Shown here in pieces: positions 17,515 to 26,178 of a stretch of 64,000 nt of DNA (the first letter of the stretch is position 1; each line of letters begins with the position of its first letter). The position numbers and the translations under genes are program-made. The notes beneath the pieces were generated by a model. It was given only the letters and a program-made list of their open reading frames with translations, did not search any database and was not told where the DNA came from. Source of the stretch: Roseospira marina (GTDB lineage Bacteria; Pseudomonadota; Alphaproteobacteria; Rhodospirillales; Rhodospirillaceae); NCBI RefSeq assembly GCF_014197855.1, contig NZ_JACIGJ010000001.1, positions 248,001-312,000 of the forward strand, in the 5' to 3' direction.

Positions 17515-18684
17515 GTGCGGATCTGTATCGTTACGGACGCCTGGCGCCCGCAGATCAACGGGGTGGTGCGGGTGATCGAGGCGGTGCGTCGCGCGCTGGA
17601 GCGCGCCGGACATACCGTCGCGGTGATCGAGCCCGGGGCGTTCCGGTCCATTCCCATGCCGACGTATCCGGAAATTCGGCTGGCGGTGCGCCCTCGGCGC
17701 AAGGTGGCGCGTCTTCTGGATGCGTTCCGGCCGGATGCCGTTCACATCGCGACCGAGGGGCCATTGGGCCTGTCGGCGCGCGCGCAGTGTCTGCGCCGTG
17801 GGTGGCCATTCACGACCGCCTATCACACGCGGTTTCCCGAATACATGCACACGCGCTTTCGCACACCGTTGTCCTGGATGTATGCCTGGATGCGGCACGT
17901 GCACCGGCCGTCCGCACGGGTTTTGGTGCCGGCGGCGTCCACGCTGGCCGAGCTGCGCCGGCGGGGCTTCCGGCATCTGTCCGTATGGCCGCACGGCGTG
18001 GATACGGATACCTTCCGGCCCAGGGACCGCACGCTGGCGCCGTTCGCGCATCTGCCCCGGCCGATCTTTCTGTTCCTGGGCCGGATTGCGGTGGAGAAGA
18101 ATCTGCCGGCGTTCCTGGATCTCGATCTGCCGGGCTCGAAGGTCGTGGCGGGGGTCGGCCCCGCGCTGGAGGGGCTGCGGCGGCGCTATCCGGACGTGTT
18201 CTTCACCAGCCCACCGGACGACGCGACCATCGCCGCCTGCTATGCCGCCGCCGACGCGCTGGTGTTTCCCAGCCGGACGGATACCTTCGGCCTGGTGCTG
18301 CTGGAGGCGTTGGCCTGCGGACTTCCCGTGGCGGCGTTCCCGGTCGCGGGACCGCGTGACGTGCTGGCCGGCGTCGATCCTGCTCATCCGGTCGGGGTGC
18401 TGGACGAGGACCTGCGGCGGGCCGCGCTCAAGGCGCTCGATCTCGATCGGGAGCGCTGCCGGGCCTTTGCCCTACGGCACAGCTGGGATGCCGTGGCGGC
18501 CACGTTCCTGGATCGGCTGGCGTCGATTCCCGTCACCGCACGGGCGCCGGTGACCGCTGTCGCGGTGGCGCCGGATCCGGATCTGGCGTTTGACCTGCAT
18601 CTCGACTTTGATCTGGATTTTGATTTGGACTTTGAGCCGGAGCGCCTGCGGCATGCCGGCGAATCCAGCGGGCGCGGGGCTTAA
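17515..18684 (+). CDS. Glycosyltransferase family 4 (alpha-mannosyltransferase-like)
   Basis: This is a 389-residue GT-B enzyme starting at GTG (AAAGGATAAC upstream). The N-terminal half opens MRICIVTDAWRPQINGVVRVI and carries the TTAYHTRFPEY stretch. The C-terminal half has PHGVDTDTF, FLGRIAVEKN and the E-x7-E region FPSRTDTFGLVLLEALACGLPV. This pattern matches GDP-mannose-dependent mannosyltransferases and sulfolipid/glycolipid glycosyltransferases of this group, so a role in a membrane glycolipid or polysaccharide is likely; donor and acceptor are not determinable. The C-terminus carries an unusual Asp/Leu/Phe repeat (residues 356-373). Confidence 0.85.
   Translation: MRICIVTDAWRPQINGVVRVIEAVRRALERAGHTVAVIEPGAFRSIPMPTYPEIRLAVRPRRKVARLLDAFRPDAVHIATEGPLGLSARAQCLRRGWPFTTAYHTRFPEYMHTRFRTPLSWMYAWMRHVHRPSARVLVPAASTLAELRRRGFRHLSVWPHGVDTDTFRPRDRTLAPFAHLPRPIFLFLGRIAVEKNLPAFLDLDLPGSKVVAGVGPALEGLRRRYPDVFFTSPPDDATIAACYAAADALVFPSRTDTFGLVLLEALACGLPVAAFPVAGPRDVLAGVDPAHPVGVLDEDLRRAALKALDLDRERCRAFALRHSWDAVAATFLDRLASIPVTARAPVTAVAVAPDPDLAFDLHLDFDLDFDLDFEPERLRHAGESSGRGA
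18580..18633 (+). repeat. Short tandem repeat coding DFDL units in the glycosyltransferase tail
   Basis: Residues 356-373 consist of alternating acidic and hydrophobic residues (LDFDLDFDLDF pattern), encoded by 12-base near-repeats. It lies outside the conserved GT-B fold and is probably a slippage-derived tail. Confidence 0.75.
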
Positions 18685-18945
18685 CGCCCGTCCCGAAACC
18701 CTTTGGCCATACTGAGGTGACGTGTCACACTTGACCGTTTCGTGACACCGGCGTCGCGCGACCGGAGACACGGGCGGCGATGAGCCGTGTCCTGTTGTGG
18801 CGAGAGAGGATCGTCAGCGATCCGGCTCACCACGGAGACAGAGCCGGGGGCGCCGAGCGGTGTTTGCGGCCGCGCGACGGGGTCGCATGCGGGGCCACCT
18901 GAGGCCCCGGACGGGGCGTGCCCGCGCGAACATCACGGAGCGTAC

Positions 18946-19308
18946 ATGACGGAACGCACCGATCTGGATCTGAAGGCGCTGAGGGCCAAACTCACCACCC
19001 ACCGTGACGAGATGCGGGCGGACGAGGCCAGCACGGCGGCCGACCGGGCCACCGTCGATGCGGGGGATACCGCCATGGGCCGTCTGTCGCGCATGGACGC
19101 CCTGCAACAGCAGGCGATGGCGCAGGAAACCGAACGGCGCCGTCAGGTGGAGCTGAAGCGCATCGATGCCGCCCTCGAGCGGATGGAGGCGGGCGAATAC
19201 GGCGCCTGCCTGCACTGCGGGGCCGATATTGAGACTCGTCGTCTGGAATTCGACCCGGCCGCCCCTCTGTGCGTGTCGTGCGCCAGCGAGACTCGCGGCA
19301 AGGGATAG
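18946..19308 (+). CDS. DksA/TraR-family C4 zinc finger protein
   Basis: The 120-residue protein has an N-terminal helical coiled coil (about 1-80, many Ala/Arg/Glu) and a C-terminal four-cysteine zinc finger (CLHCGADI ... LCVSC). This is the layout of DksA/TraR proteins that bind the RNA polymerase secondary channel. The Asp-x-x-Asp tip of true DksA is not clear, so it may be a DksA paralogue rather than the ppGpp co-factor. GGAG lies six bases before the ATG. An upstream in-frame ATG at 18787 would add a low-quality extension and is rejected. Confidence 0.82.
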   Translation: MTERTDLDLKALRAKLTTHRDEMRADEASTAADRATVDAGDTAMGRLSRMDALQQQAMAQETERRRQVELKRIDAALERMEAGEYGACLHCGADIETRRLEFDPAAPLCVSCASETRGKG

Positions 19309-19440
19309 GGCGCGTCCGGCGTACCTGAGCGGGGTCGATATTCGCGACCGCCGCCATTGCCCTGCGTGCGTGATCAGTCCATGATCCGTGCATTCCCGAT
19401 GCCGACAGTCGGGCATGGACCGTCAGGGAGGAGCGCAGCC

Positions 19441-20550
19441 ATGAAGACGCGTGCCGCCGTTGCGCTGGAGGCAGGCAAGCCGCTCGTCATTGAGGAGGTG
19501 GACCTGGAAGGCCCGAAGGCCGGGGAGGTGCTGGTCGAGATCAAGGCCACCGGCGTCTGTCACACCGATGCCTTTACGCTGTCGGGCGCGGATCCCGAAG
19601 GGCTGTTCCCGTCCATCCTGGGTCACGAGGGCGCCGGCGTGGTGCTGGAGGTCGGCGTGGGGGTGACCTCGGTGCAGCCGGGCGACCATGTCATTCCGCT
19701 CTACACCCCGGAGTGTCGGCAGTGTGAGTACTGCCTCAGCGGCAAGACCAATCTGTGCCAGGCGGTCCGCGCCACCCAGGGCAAGGGGCTGATGCCGGAC
19801 GGCACCAGCCGGTTCTCGCTCAACGGCCGCATGCTGCACCACTACATGGGCTGCTCGACCTTCGCCAATCACACGGTTCTGCCCGAGATCGCGTTGGCGA
19901 AAATCGATCCCGACGCGCCGTTCGACAAGGTTTGCTATGTCGGCTGCGGTGTGACCACCGGCGTGGGTGCGGTGCTCTACACGGCGCACGTCGAGCCGGG
20001 GGCCAACGTGGTGGTGTTCGGCCTGGGCGGCATCGGGCTTAACGTGATCCAGGGTGCGCGGCTGGCCGGCGCCGACATGATCGTGGGTGTGGACCTCAAT
20101 CCGGCGCGGCGCGAGATGGCGGAGCGTTTCGGCATGACCCACTTCGTGAACCCCAACGAGGTTGAGGGAGATCTGGTCGGCCATCTGGTCGAGTTGACCA
20201 AGGGCGGTGCGGATTACAGCTTCGAGTGCATCGGCAATGTTAACGTGATGCGCACGGCCCTGGAGTGCTGCCACAAGGGGTGGGGCGTCTCCACCATCAT
20301 CGGGGTCGCGGGCGCCGGCGAGGAGATTTCGACCCGTCCATTCCAGCTCGTGACCGGCCGCAAATGGCAGGGCACGGCCTTCGGGGGGGCGCGCGGCCGC
20401 ACGGATGTGCCGAAGATCGTCGATTGGTATATGAAGGGTAAGATCGAGATCGATCCGCTCATCACCCATGTGCTGCCGCTGGAGCGCATCAACGAGGCGT
20501 TTGATCTCATGCACGAGGGCGCATCGATCCGCACCGTCGTGACATTCTGA
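19441..20550 (+). CDS. frmA: S-(hydroxymethyl)glutathione dehydrogenase (class III ADH)
   Basis: The 369-residue zinc alcohol dehydrogenase oxidises the formaldehyde-glutathione adduct. Catalytic zinc ligands are Cys in GVCHTDA and His in LGHEGAG; the structural zinc loop has four Cys ([17 protein letters not shown]). NAD binding is at [18 protein letters not shown]. Class III features such as [16 protein letters not shown] are present. GGGAGGAG precedes the ATG. Its functional link is formaldehyde detoxification, which fits the sarcosine/dimethylglycine demethylation genes at the window start, although they are 14 kb away and not in one operon. Confidence 0.93.
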   Translation: MKTRAAVALEAGKPLVIEEVDLEGPKAGEVLVEIKATGVCHTDAFTLSGADPEGLFPSILGHEGAGVVLEVGVGVTSVQPGDHVIPLYTPECRQCEYCLSGKTNLCQAVRATQGKGLMPDGTSRFSLNGRMLHHYMGCSTFANHTVLPEIALAKIDPDAPFDKVCYVGCGVTTGVGAVLYTAHVEPGANVVVFGLGGIGLNVIQGARLAGADMIVGVDLNPARREMAERFGMTHFVNPNEVEGDLVGHLVELTKGGADYSFECIGNVNVMRTALECCHKGWGVSTIIGVAGAGEEISTRPFQLVTGRKWQGTAFGGARGRTDVPKIVDWYMKGKIEIDPLITHVLPLERINEAFDLMHEGASIRTVVTF

Positions 20551-20563
20551 GCAGGGGCGTGCG

Positions 20564-20582
20564 GGCGGCGTCGTGCGCCGCC
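20564..20582 (+). terminator. Stem-loop after frmA
   Basis: A perfect 7-base GC stem (GGCGGCG, 5-base loop, CGCCGCC) lies 14 bases past the frmA stop codon and is followed by only two T residues. It is a plausible but weak intrinsic terminator. Confidence 0.4.
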
Positions 20583-20689
20583 TTGGCGCTTCCAACGGTC
20601 GCCGTTCCGGTTTAGTGTCTGGCACTCCGAAAACACGGTGCGCGGTTCGGCTCTCCCCTCCGCGCGCTCGGCAGCGAGCACAGGGTCCC

Positions 20690-21040
20690 ATGTCCATTGG
20701 AACCAAGATCTTCAGCCGTCTGAACGGCCGTCTCGTCGGCAATGACCGGTTCGGCAACACCTACTTCGAGGAACGGCGCCCGCCCAAGGGCCGCCGGGTC
20801 AAGCGTTGGGTTCTGTACAAGGGAATCGCGGAGCCGTCGAAGGTTCCGCCCGAATGGAATGCCTGGCTGCACCACACCGTGGACGCGCCGCTGGCAGCGC
20901 CCGACCGGCCGTGGATCAAGGAGCATGTGCCCAATCTGTCCGGCACCCCGGCGGCCTATGTGCCCACCGGTGACGAGCGGCGCGGTGGAACCCGGCGGGC
21001 GGCCAGTGGCGATTACGAGGCCTGGACGCCGGGCGCGTGA
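20690..21040 (+). CDS. NDUFA12-family complex I accessory subunit
   Basis: This 116-residue protein is the bacterial homologue of mitochondrial B17.2/NDUFA12, one of the few supernumerary complex I subunits present in alphaproteobacteria. Diagnostic are GRLVGNDRFGNTYFEER, RWVLYKG and PPEWNAWLHHTVDAPL. It binds the hydrophilic arm of NADH:quinone oxidoreductase at the membrane. AGGGTCCC precedes the ATG. It is encoded away from any nuo operon, next to mlaD-like genes, an order seen in related genomes (recollection, not checked). The following 150 bases contain a repeat-like AT-rich patch. Confidence 0.92.
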   Translation: MSIGTKIFSRLNGRLVGNDRFGNTYFEERRPPKGRRVKRWVLYKGIAEPSKVPPEWNAWLHHTVDAPLAAPDRPWIKEHVPNLSGTPAAYVPTGDERRGGTRRAASGDYEAWTPGA

Positions 21041-21190
21041 CTCCCGTTTCGAGCAAATCCCGAGCGATCTGGAACAGATCGCGACGACGATTTACTTGGA
21101 TATCAAATAAATAGAGCGTTTTGCAGGATCCCGATGCCACTCAGGATGCTTTTGCCTCCCGGCGGGTTCCCAAAAAGTTGAGACCATGTG

Positions 21191-21688
21191 ATGAGCTTCG
21201 AGGCGCGACGTGAGATGGGGGTTGGGGCCGCTGTGCTCACGGCCGCGGTCATGATGTTCGGGTTCAGCGCGCTGGGCATTGGCGATCGGTCCGAAGGCAC
21301 GCTGGGTGGCGACGGCGCGTACGATCTGAAGGCCCGTTTCGGGCAGGCGGATGGCATCGCCCCGGGAACGGCCGTCCGCATGGCCGGCATACCCGTCGGT
21401 GAGGTGGTGAGTTTGCATCTGGATCCGTACTACCGCGCCGTCGTGACGTTCCGCGTCATGGATACGGTGGAGGTGCCGGAGGATTCGGCGGCGGCGATCC
21501 AGACCGACGGTCTGATGGGGGGCAAGTTCGTGGAACTGGAGCCGGGCGGCGCGCTGGACGTGCTGGGGCCGGGCGACTGGCTGGACTATTCGCAGGACTC
21601 CGTCATTATTGAGGATCTGCTGTCCAAGATCGTCGCCCGCGCCAAGCAGGAGCGTGGCCTTGATCCGAACAAGCCGGTGGGATACTGA
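21191..21688 (+). CDS. MlaD/MCE-domain lipid-binding protein (first copy)
   Basis: The 165-residue product has one N-terminal transmembrane helix (about 10-30) and a single MCE domain (about 40-120). The latter includes the family pattern GIAPGTAVRMAGIPVGEV and the later LMGGKFVELEPGG. MlaD hexamers in the inner membrane hand phospholipids between the MlaFE ABC transporter and periplasmic carriers. A GTG one codon upstream is an equal start candidate. Mla ATPase, permease and MlaC genes are absent nearby, so the transporter must be encoded elsewhere. A second MlaD-like gene follows 43 bases later. Confidence 0.85.
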   Translation: MSFEARREMGVGAAVLTAAVMMFGFSALGIGDRSEGTLGGDGAYDLKARFGQADGIAPGTAVRMAGIPVGEVVSLHLDPYYRAVVTFRVMDTVEVPEDSAAAIQTDGLMGGKFVELEPGGALDVLGPGDWLDYSQDSVIIEDLLSKIVARAKQERGLDPNKPVGY

Positions 21689-21731
21689 GCCGCGATAGAC
21701 GCGGCCGGGACGGCGGAGCCGTGGAGAACCG

Positions 21732-22202
21732 ATGAACCGCAATCCCCTTGAAACCATCATGGGCGCGCTCGTGCTGCTGGTCGCGGCCGTGTTCCTGGTG
21801 TTTGCCTATACGACTGCGGATCTGCGACAGGTCAAGGGCTACCCCCTCAGCGCCAGCTTCACCAAGGTGGGCGGCCTGACCGTGGGCGGCGAGGTGCGGT
21901 TGGCCGGCATTCAGATCGGCTCGGTCACCGGGCAACGCCTGGATCCGAAGACCTTCGAGGCCGTGGTGGACATGAGTCTGCTGGACAGCGTGCGTCTGCC
22001 GACCGACACCCGGGCCGTCATCACCAGCGACGGTTTGCTGGGGGGGAGCTATGTCAAGCTGATCCCCGGGACCGACGAGGCCAAGCTGGAACCCGGCGAC
22101 GCCCTGCGCTACACGCAGGATTATCAGTCGCTTGAGGATCTGGTCGGCGAGATCATCTTCCTCGCGACCCAGCCGGCCGGGGCGAGCGGCGGGCCCAACT
22201 GA
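21732..22202 (+). CDS. MlaD/MCE-domain lipid-binding protein (second copy)
   Basis: The 156-residue product has an N-terminal membrane helix (residues 8-26) and one MCE domain with GGLTVGGEVRLAGIQIGSV and the LLGGSYVKLIPG motif, the pattern of classic MlaD. The end, QDYQSLEDLVGEIIF, resembles the C-terminal helix of MlaD. GGAG in a good position precedes the ATG. It is clearly a paralogue of the gene just upstream, not a repeat of the same DNA, since identity is low outside the motifs. The two may form a mixed oligomer or serve separate partners; that is inference. Confidence 0.88.
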   Translation: MNRNPLETIMGALVLLVAAVFLVFAYTTADLRQVKGYPLSASFTKVGGLTVGGEVRLAGIQIGSVTGQRLDPKTFEAVVDMSLLDSVRLPTDTRAVITSDGLLGGSYVKLIPGTDEAKLEPGDALRYTQDYQSLEDLVGEIIFLATQPAGASGGPN

Positions 22203-22209
22203 CGGGCCG

Positions 22210-24756
22210 TCATTCGTTGCGGAGATAGGGTGCTGCCTGCCCACTCAGCGCCCGCCATGTCCCCAGGTACCCCGCCGCGAGCGTGACCAGCACGCAGGCG
22301 ACCAGCGTGGTCAGGACGACGTCGGGCAGGAACGTCCACTCGGCCTTCATGACGAACACGATGACCGCCCAGGCCCCTGCCGTGCCCACGGCGGCGGCGA
22401 TCAGGCCGGTGGCAAGGCCCAACAGCCCGTACTCCAGCAGGTAGCCGCGCAGCAGGTCACCCCGCGTCGCGCCGACCACCTTCAGCACCACGGCTTCATA
22501 GACACGCCGTCCGTGTCCGGCGGCGAACGCCCCCGCCAGCACCAGCGCGCCCGCCGCCAGCGTGACGGCAGCCGTGGCGGTGATGGCGCGGGCGGCGGTG
22601 TCGAGGATGCCGCGCACGGTCTCCAGCGCGCCTTTGACCCGGATCGCCGAGACGTTGGGGTAGGCGTCGGTCACCGCCCGTTCCAGCGCGGCCTCGGCGG
22701 TGTCATCCACCCGAACAGTCGCGATCCAGGTCCGGGGGGCGCCGGTCAGCGCGCCGGGCGAGACCATGAAGGTGAAGTTGATGCGCAGGGAACCCCAATC
22801 CACCTTGCGCGTGTTCGCCAGCGTGCCCGTGATCTCCCGGCCCAGGATGTTGACCGTCATGGTCTCGCCGATGTCCAGGCCGAAGCCCTGCGCCAGTTCC
22901 TCGGTCAGGGAGAACAGCGGCGGCCCGTCGTAATCTACCGGCCACCAGCTTCCGCGCACGATCTCCGCGTTGTTGGGTGGGGCATCGCCCGTCGTGAAGC
23001 CTCGGTCCCCGCGAATGGCCCATTGCGCGTCCGGGGCCACGTTGGCTTCGCCCACCGGGACGCCGTCGAGGCGGGTGATTCGGCCCCGGACCATATCGGC
23101 GTAGGCGGTGCGGCCCACGCCCTCGGTCTGCTCCAGGATGGCGCGGAAGCCGTCGACCTGCCCGGGCTGAAGGTCGATGAAGAAGAACGACGGGGCTTCC
23201 GCCGGCAGGCGTTCGTCGATTTGCCGGGTCATGTTGCCCTGGATCAGGGCCACGATGACCAGCACGGAGAGCCCAAGGCCGAGCGACAGCACCACGGAGC
23301 CGGTTGCCGCCCCCGGACGGTGCAGATTGGCGAGCGCCAGCCTTAGACCCGGCCGCCCATGCGCCAGCCGGGCACAGCGCCGGGCCAGCGCCTGAACGCC
23401 GAGGGCGGCCACCCCGAACAGCCCCATCGACACGGCTGCGCCGGCCACGAATACGAGCGCGAAGCGTTGGTCGACGGCGCTCAGCGCCGTGACGGCGACC
23501 AGGGCGCCCAGCGCGAGCGCCAGCAGCAGCAGATAGCGGGGGCGGGGCCAGCGGCCGGGATCGGCCAGAGCGCCCTTGAAGATCGCCAGGGCGGGAATGT
23601 CGCGCGCCCGGGCCAGCGGCCAGACCGCAAACACCAACGCGACCAAGGCGCCGCTGGCCAGGGCGAGCAGCGCCGGCTCCGCATAAACCGCCACGCGGGC
23701 GCGGATGGGCAGCCAGTCACCGGCCAGGGCCTGCACGAGGAAGGGGGCGCCCACACCTGCCGCCACGCCGATCGCCACGCCCAGCAGCGCCAGCAGGCCG
23801 ATCTGGATGAAGTAGACGCGGAAAATGGTTCCGGCCGGGGCTCCGAGGCACTTCAGCGTTGCGATGGTGGTCATGCGGCCCTGCAGATAGGCCCGCGTGG
23901 CATTGGCAACCCCGATGCCGCCGACAAGCAAGGCGGTCAGGCCCACCAGCGTCAGATAGAGCGTCAGGTTCTCCAGGAACCGGGTCAGGCCGGGGGCCGC
24001 CCGGTCGGTGCCTCGGATGCGCCAGCCGGCCTCCGGGAAGGCGTCGGTCAGGCGTGTCCGCAGGGCGTCGGCGGGCACGCCCTTGTCGGCCCGCAGAAGC
24101 GTGTCGTACTCGACCAGACTGCCCGGCTGGATCAGCGCGGTGGCGGGCAGGGCCTCGGCATGGATCATCAGCCGTGGGCCAAGCGAGAACAGGCTTGCCA
24201 CCCGGTCGGGCTCCCGCGCGATGGTGTCGCGGATCTGCACCGTGGCGTCGCCCACGCGCACGAACGCGCCGACGTTGACCCCGAGCCGGGTCAGCAGGTT
24301 CGGGTCCGCCACCGCGCCCCAAACGTCCCCGCGCTGCGCCAGCGCATCCGAGAGAGTCTCGCGGCCGGTCAGCTCCAGGGTGCCGTAGAGCGGATAGGCG
24401 TCATCCACGGCCTTGAGTTCGACCAGCGCCCGCTCGCCGGCGTCACCGGGGACGATCGCCATCGCGCGCATGTCCACGGTCTGTGAAACCGTCGCCATCG
24501 CCTCCATGGCGGTGCGCTGGGTGGTGTCGGGCGGCTGATAGCGGCGCTCCACCTCCAGGTCCCCCCCCAGTAGCGCCTGGGCATCGGCCTCCAGCCCCGC
24601 CTGGATGGCCCGGTTCATGGAGCCGGCGGCGGCGATGGCGAACACACCCAGCGCGAGGCAAGCAACGAGGACGCGGAATCCCGCGAGGCCGCCGCGCAAT
24701 TCGCGCAGGGCCAGCCGGACGGAGAGGGGCAGGGCGCGGATCACGCTGTCCGTCAT
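22210..24756 (-). CDS. FtsX-like ABC transporter permease (YbbP-like)
   Basis: This 848-residue inner membrane protein begins [23 protein letters not shown]. It has an N-terminal helix, a periplasmic domain, and two FtsX domains (about residues 250-390 and 720-840) with further helices near 400-480. This ten-helix layout matches YbbP of the YbbAP exporter. It overlaps the ATPase gene by four bases (ATGA), so it is made with it. The YbbAP-TesA linkage seen in E. coli is kept here, with tesA divergent. The substrate is unknown. An upstream in-frame start would run into the ATPase gene and is rejected. Confidence 0.88.
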   Translation of the reverse strand: MTDSVIRALPLSVRLALRELRGGLAGFRVLVACLALGVFAIAAAGSMNRAIQAGLEADAQALLGGDLEVERRYQPPDTTQRTAMEAMATVSQTVDMRAMAIVPGDAGERALVELKAVDDAYPLYGTLELTGRETLSDALAQRGDVWGAVADPNLLTRLGVNVGAFVRVGDATVQIRDTIAREPDRVASLFSLGPRLMIHAEALPATALIQPGSLVEYDTLLRADKGVPADALRTRLTDAFPEAGWRIRGTDRAAPGLTRFLENLTLYLTLVGLTALLVGGIGVANATRAYLQGRMTTIATLKCLGAPAGTIFRVYFIQIGLLALLGVAIGVAAGVGAPFLVQALAGDWLPIRARVAVYAEPALLALASGALVALVFAVWPLARARDIPALAIFKGALADPGRWPRPRYLLLLALALGALVAVTALSAVDQRFALVFVAGAAVSMGLFGVAALGVQALARRCARLAHGRPGLRLALANLHRPGAATGSVVLSLGLGLSVLVIVALIQGNMTRQIDERLPAEAPSFFFIDLQPGQVDGFRAILEQTEGVGRTAYADMVRGRITRLDGVPVGEANVAPDAQWAIRGDRGFTTGDAPPNNAEIVRGSWWPVDYDGPPLFSLTEELAQGFGLDIGETMTVNILGREITGTLANTRKVDWGSLRINFTFMVSPGALTGAPRTWIATVRVDDTAEAALERAVTDAYPNVSAIRVKGALETVRGILDTAARAITATAAVTLAAGALVLAGAFAAGHGRRVYEAVVLKVVGATRGDLLRGYLLEYGLLGLATGLIAAAVGTAGAWAVIVFVMKAEWTFLPDVVLTTLVACVLVTLAAGYLGTWRALSGQAAPYLRNE

Positions 24757-25466
24757 GCCGCTGCGTCCCGGGTGGCCCGGTTGTCGGTGATGGCGCCGTC
24801 CTGAATGCGGATCACGCGGTCGCACCGCCCGGCCAAGGCTTGATCGTGCGTGATGAGCATCAGGGTCGTGTTCTGCTCGTCGTGCAGGCGGAACAGCAGG
24901 TCCATGACCAGCGCGCCGGTTTCCCCGTCCAGGTTGCCGGTCGGCTCATCCGCCAGCAGCAGGCGGGGGCCGGGGGCGAAGGCGCGGGCCAGGGCCACAC
25001 GCTGCTGCTCCCCGCCCGAAAGCTGGCCTGGGTAGTGCCCCATCCGATGCCCCAGACCGACCGCGTCAAGCTGCGCGCGGGCGACGTCGAAGGCATCCTT
25101 GCGCCCGGCGAACTCCAGCGGGACGGCCACGTTTTCTTCGGCGGTCATAGTCGGGATCAGGTGGAAGCCCTGGAACACAACCCCGACATGATCCCGGCGG
25201 AAACGGGCGAGGGCGTCCTCGTCGAGCAGCCCGAGGTCCTGACCGGCGACCGTGACGGAGCCTGCGGAGGGGCGTTGCAGACCCGCGGCGACCATCAGGA
25301 GGCTGGATTTGCCGGCCCCGGAGGGACCGACCAGCCCGACGGCGGCCCCCTGGGGAATCTCCAGATCGACGTCGCGCAGGATGTTGACCGCGCCGGCCGG
25401 ACCCTTCAGGGTCAGGCTCACGCTGGACAGGCGAACGGTGGGCGGCGCACTGGGGGAGACAGTCAT
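24753..25466 (-). CDS. ABC transporter ATPase (YbbA/LolD-like)
   Basis: The 237-residue nucleotide-binding subunit shows Walker [13 protein letters not shown]-loop [12 protein letters not shown], signature [15 protein letters not shown], Walker [13 protein letters not shown] and switch His in LITHD. It belongs to the MacB/LolD/YbbA group that powers FtsX-like permeases. Its start codon shares two bases with the tesA start on the other strand, and only a weak Shine-Dalgarno (GAG) precedes it. A TTG at 25526 is an alternative start, so the exact N-terminus is uncertain. It is co-transcribed with the permease. Confidence 0.88.
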   Translation of the reverse strand: MTVSPSAPPTVRLSSVSLTLKGPAGAVNILRDVDLEIPQGAAVGLVGPSGAGKSSLLMVAAGLQRPSAGSVTVAGQDLGLLDEDALARFRRDHVGVVFQGFHLIPTMTAEENVAVPLEFAGRKDAFDVARAQLDAVGLGHRMGHYPGQLSGGEQQRVALARAFAPGPRLLLADEPTGNLDGETGALVMDLLFRLHDEQNTTLMLITHDQALAGRCDRVIRIQDGAITDNRATRDAAA

Positions 25467-26178
25467 GAGGCAAACTCGCGTTGCGTCGGGGTGTCCGGGA
25501 TATGGGCCCCTGCGCCGCTGGTTCAAAGAGAACGGGTCGGTTGCGGTCGGCGCGCTGGTGGCCGTGGCGCTGATGCTACCGGGCGTGCCCGCGCAGGCGG
25601 ACCCCCTGCGGCTGCTGGCGTTCGGTGATAGTTTGACCGCCGGCTACAACCTGCCGCAGGACGCTGCATTTCCGGTTCAGCTTGAGGCCGCGCTGCGCGA
25701 CCGTGGCCACGACGTCACGGTCCTGAACGCGGGTGTCTCCGGCGATACCACGGCCGGAGGCCGATCCCGGCTCGATTGGGTTCTGGCCGAGACGCCCGAT
25801 GCGGTCATCGTGGCCCTCGGCGCCAACGACGGTCTGCGCGGCCTGGATCTGGCCCAGACGCGGGAGAACCTGACGGCCATCGTCCGCCGCTTCAAGTCGC
25901 AGGAGGTCCAGGTGCTGGTCGCCGGTATGCTGGCGCCCCCCAATCTGGGCCGCGAGTACGGGGAGGCGTTCAACGCCGTGTTCCCGGAGGTCGCGGAGCG
26001 AACCGGCGTGCTGTTCTACCCCTTCTTCCTGGAGGGTGTCGCCGCCGACCCGGCGCTGAACCAGGCGGACGGCATGCACCCGACGGCCGAGGGCGTTGCG
26101 GTAATGGTCGAGAACATTCTGCCCTCGGTTGAAGAGCTGTTGCGAAAGGCCGATCCATGCGGCTGTTCATCGGACTAG
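25465..26178 (+). CDS. tesA: GDSL arylesterase/acyl-thioesterase (TesA-like)
   Basis: The 237-residue product is a secreted SGNH hydrolase: hydrophobic export segment (about 26-44), then blocks I (FGDSLTAGYN, nucleophile Ser), II (NAGVSGDTT), III (GANDGLRG) and V (DGMHPTAEG with the Asp and His). In E. coli TesA is a periplasmic thioesterase/lysophospholipase and lies next to ybbA, as here. GGGGGAG seven bases upstream supports this ATG, which overlaps the divergent ATPase start (bases CATG). The end overlaps thpR by 22 bases. Confidence 0.9.
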   Translation: MRQTRVASGCPGYGPLRRWFKENGSVAVGALVAVALMLPGVPAQADPLRLLAFGDSLTAGYNLPQDAAFPVQLEAALRDRGHDVTVLNAGVSGDTTAGGRSRLDWVLAETPDAVIVALGANDGLRGLDLAQTRENLTAIVRRFKSQEVQVLVAGMLAPPNLGREYGEAFNAVFPEVAERTGVLFYPFFLEGVAADPALNQADGMHPTAEGVAVMVENILPSVEELLRKADPCGCSSD

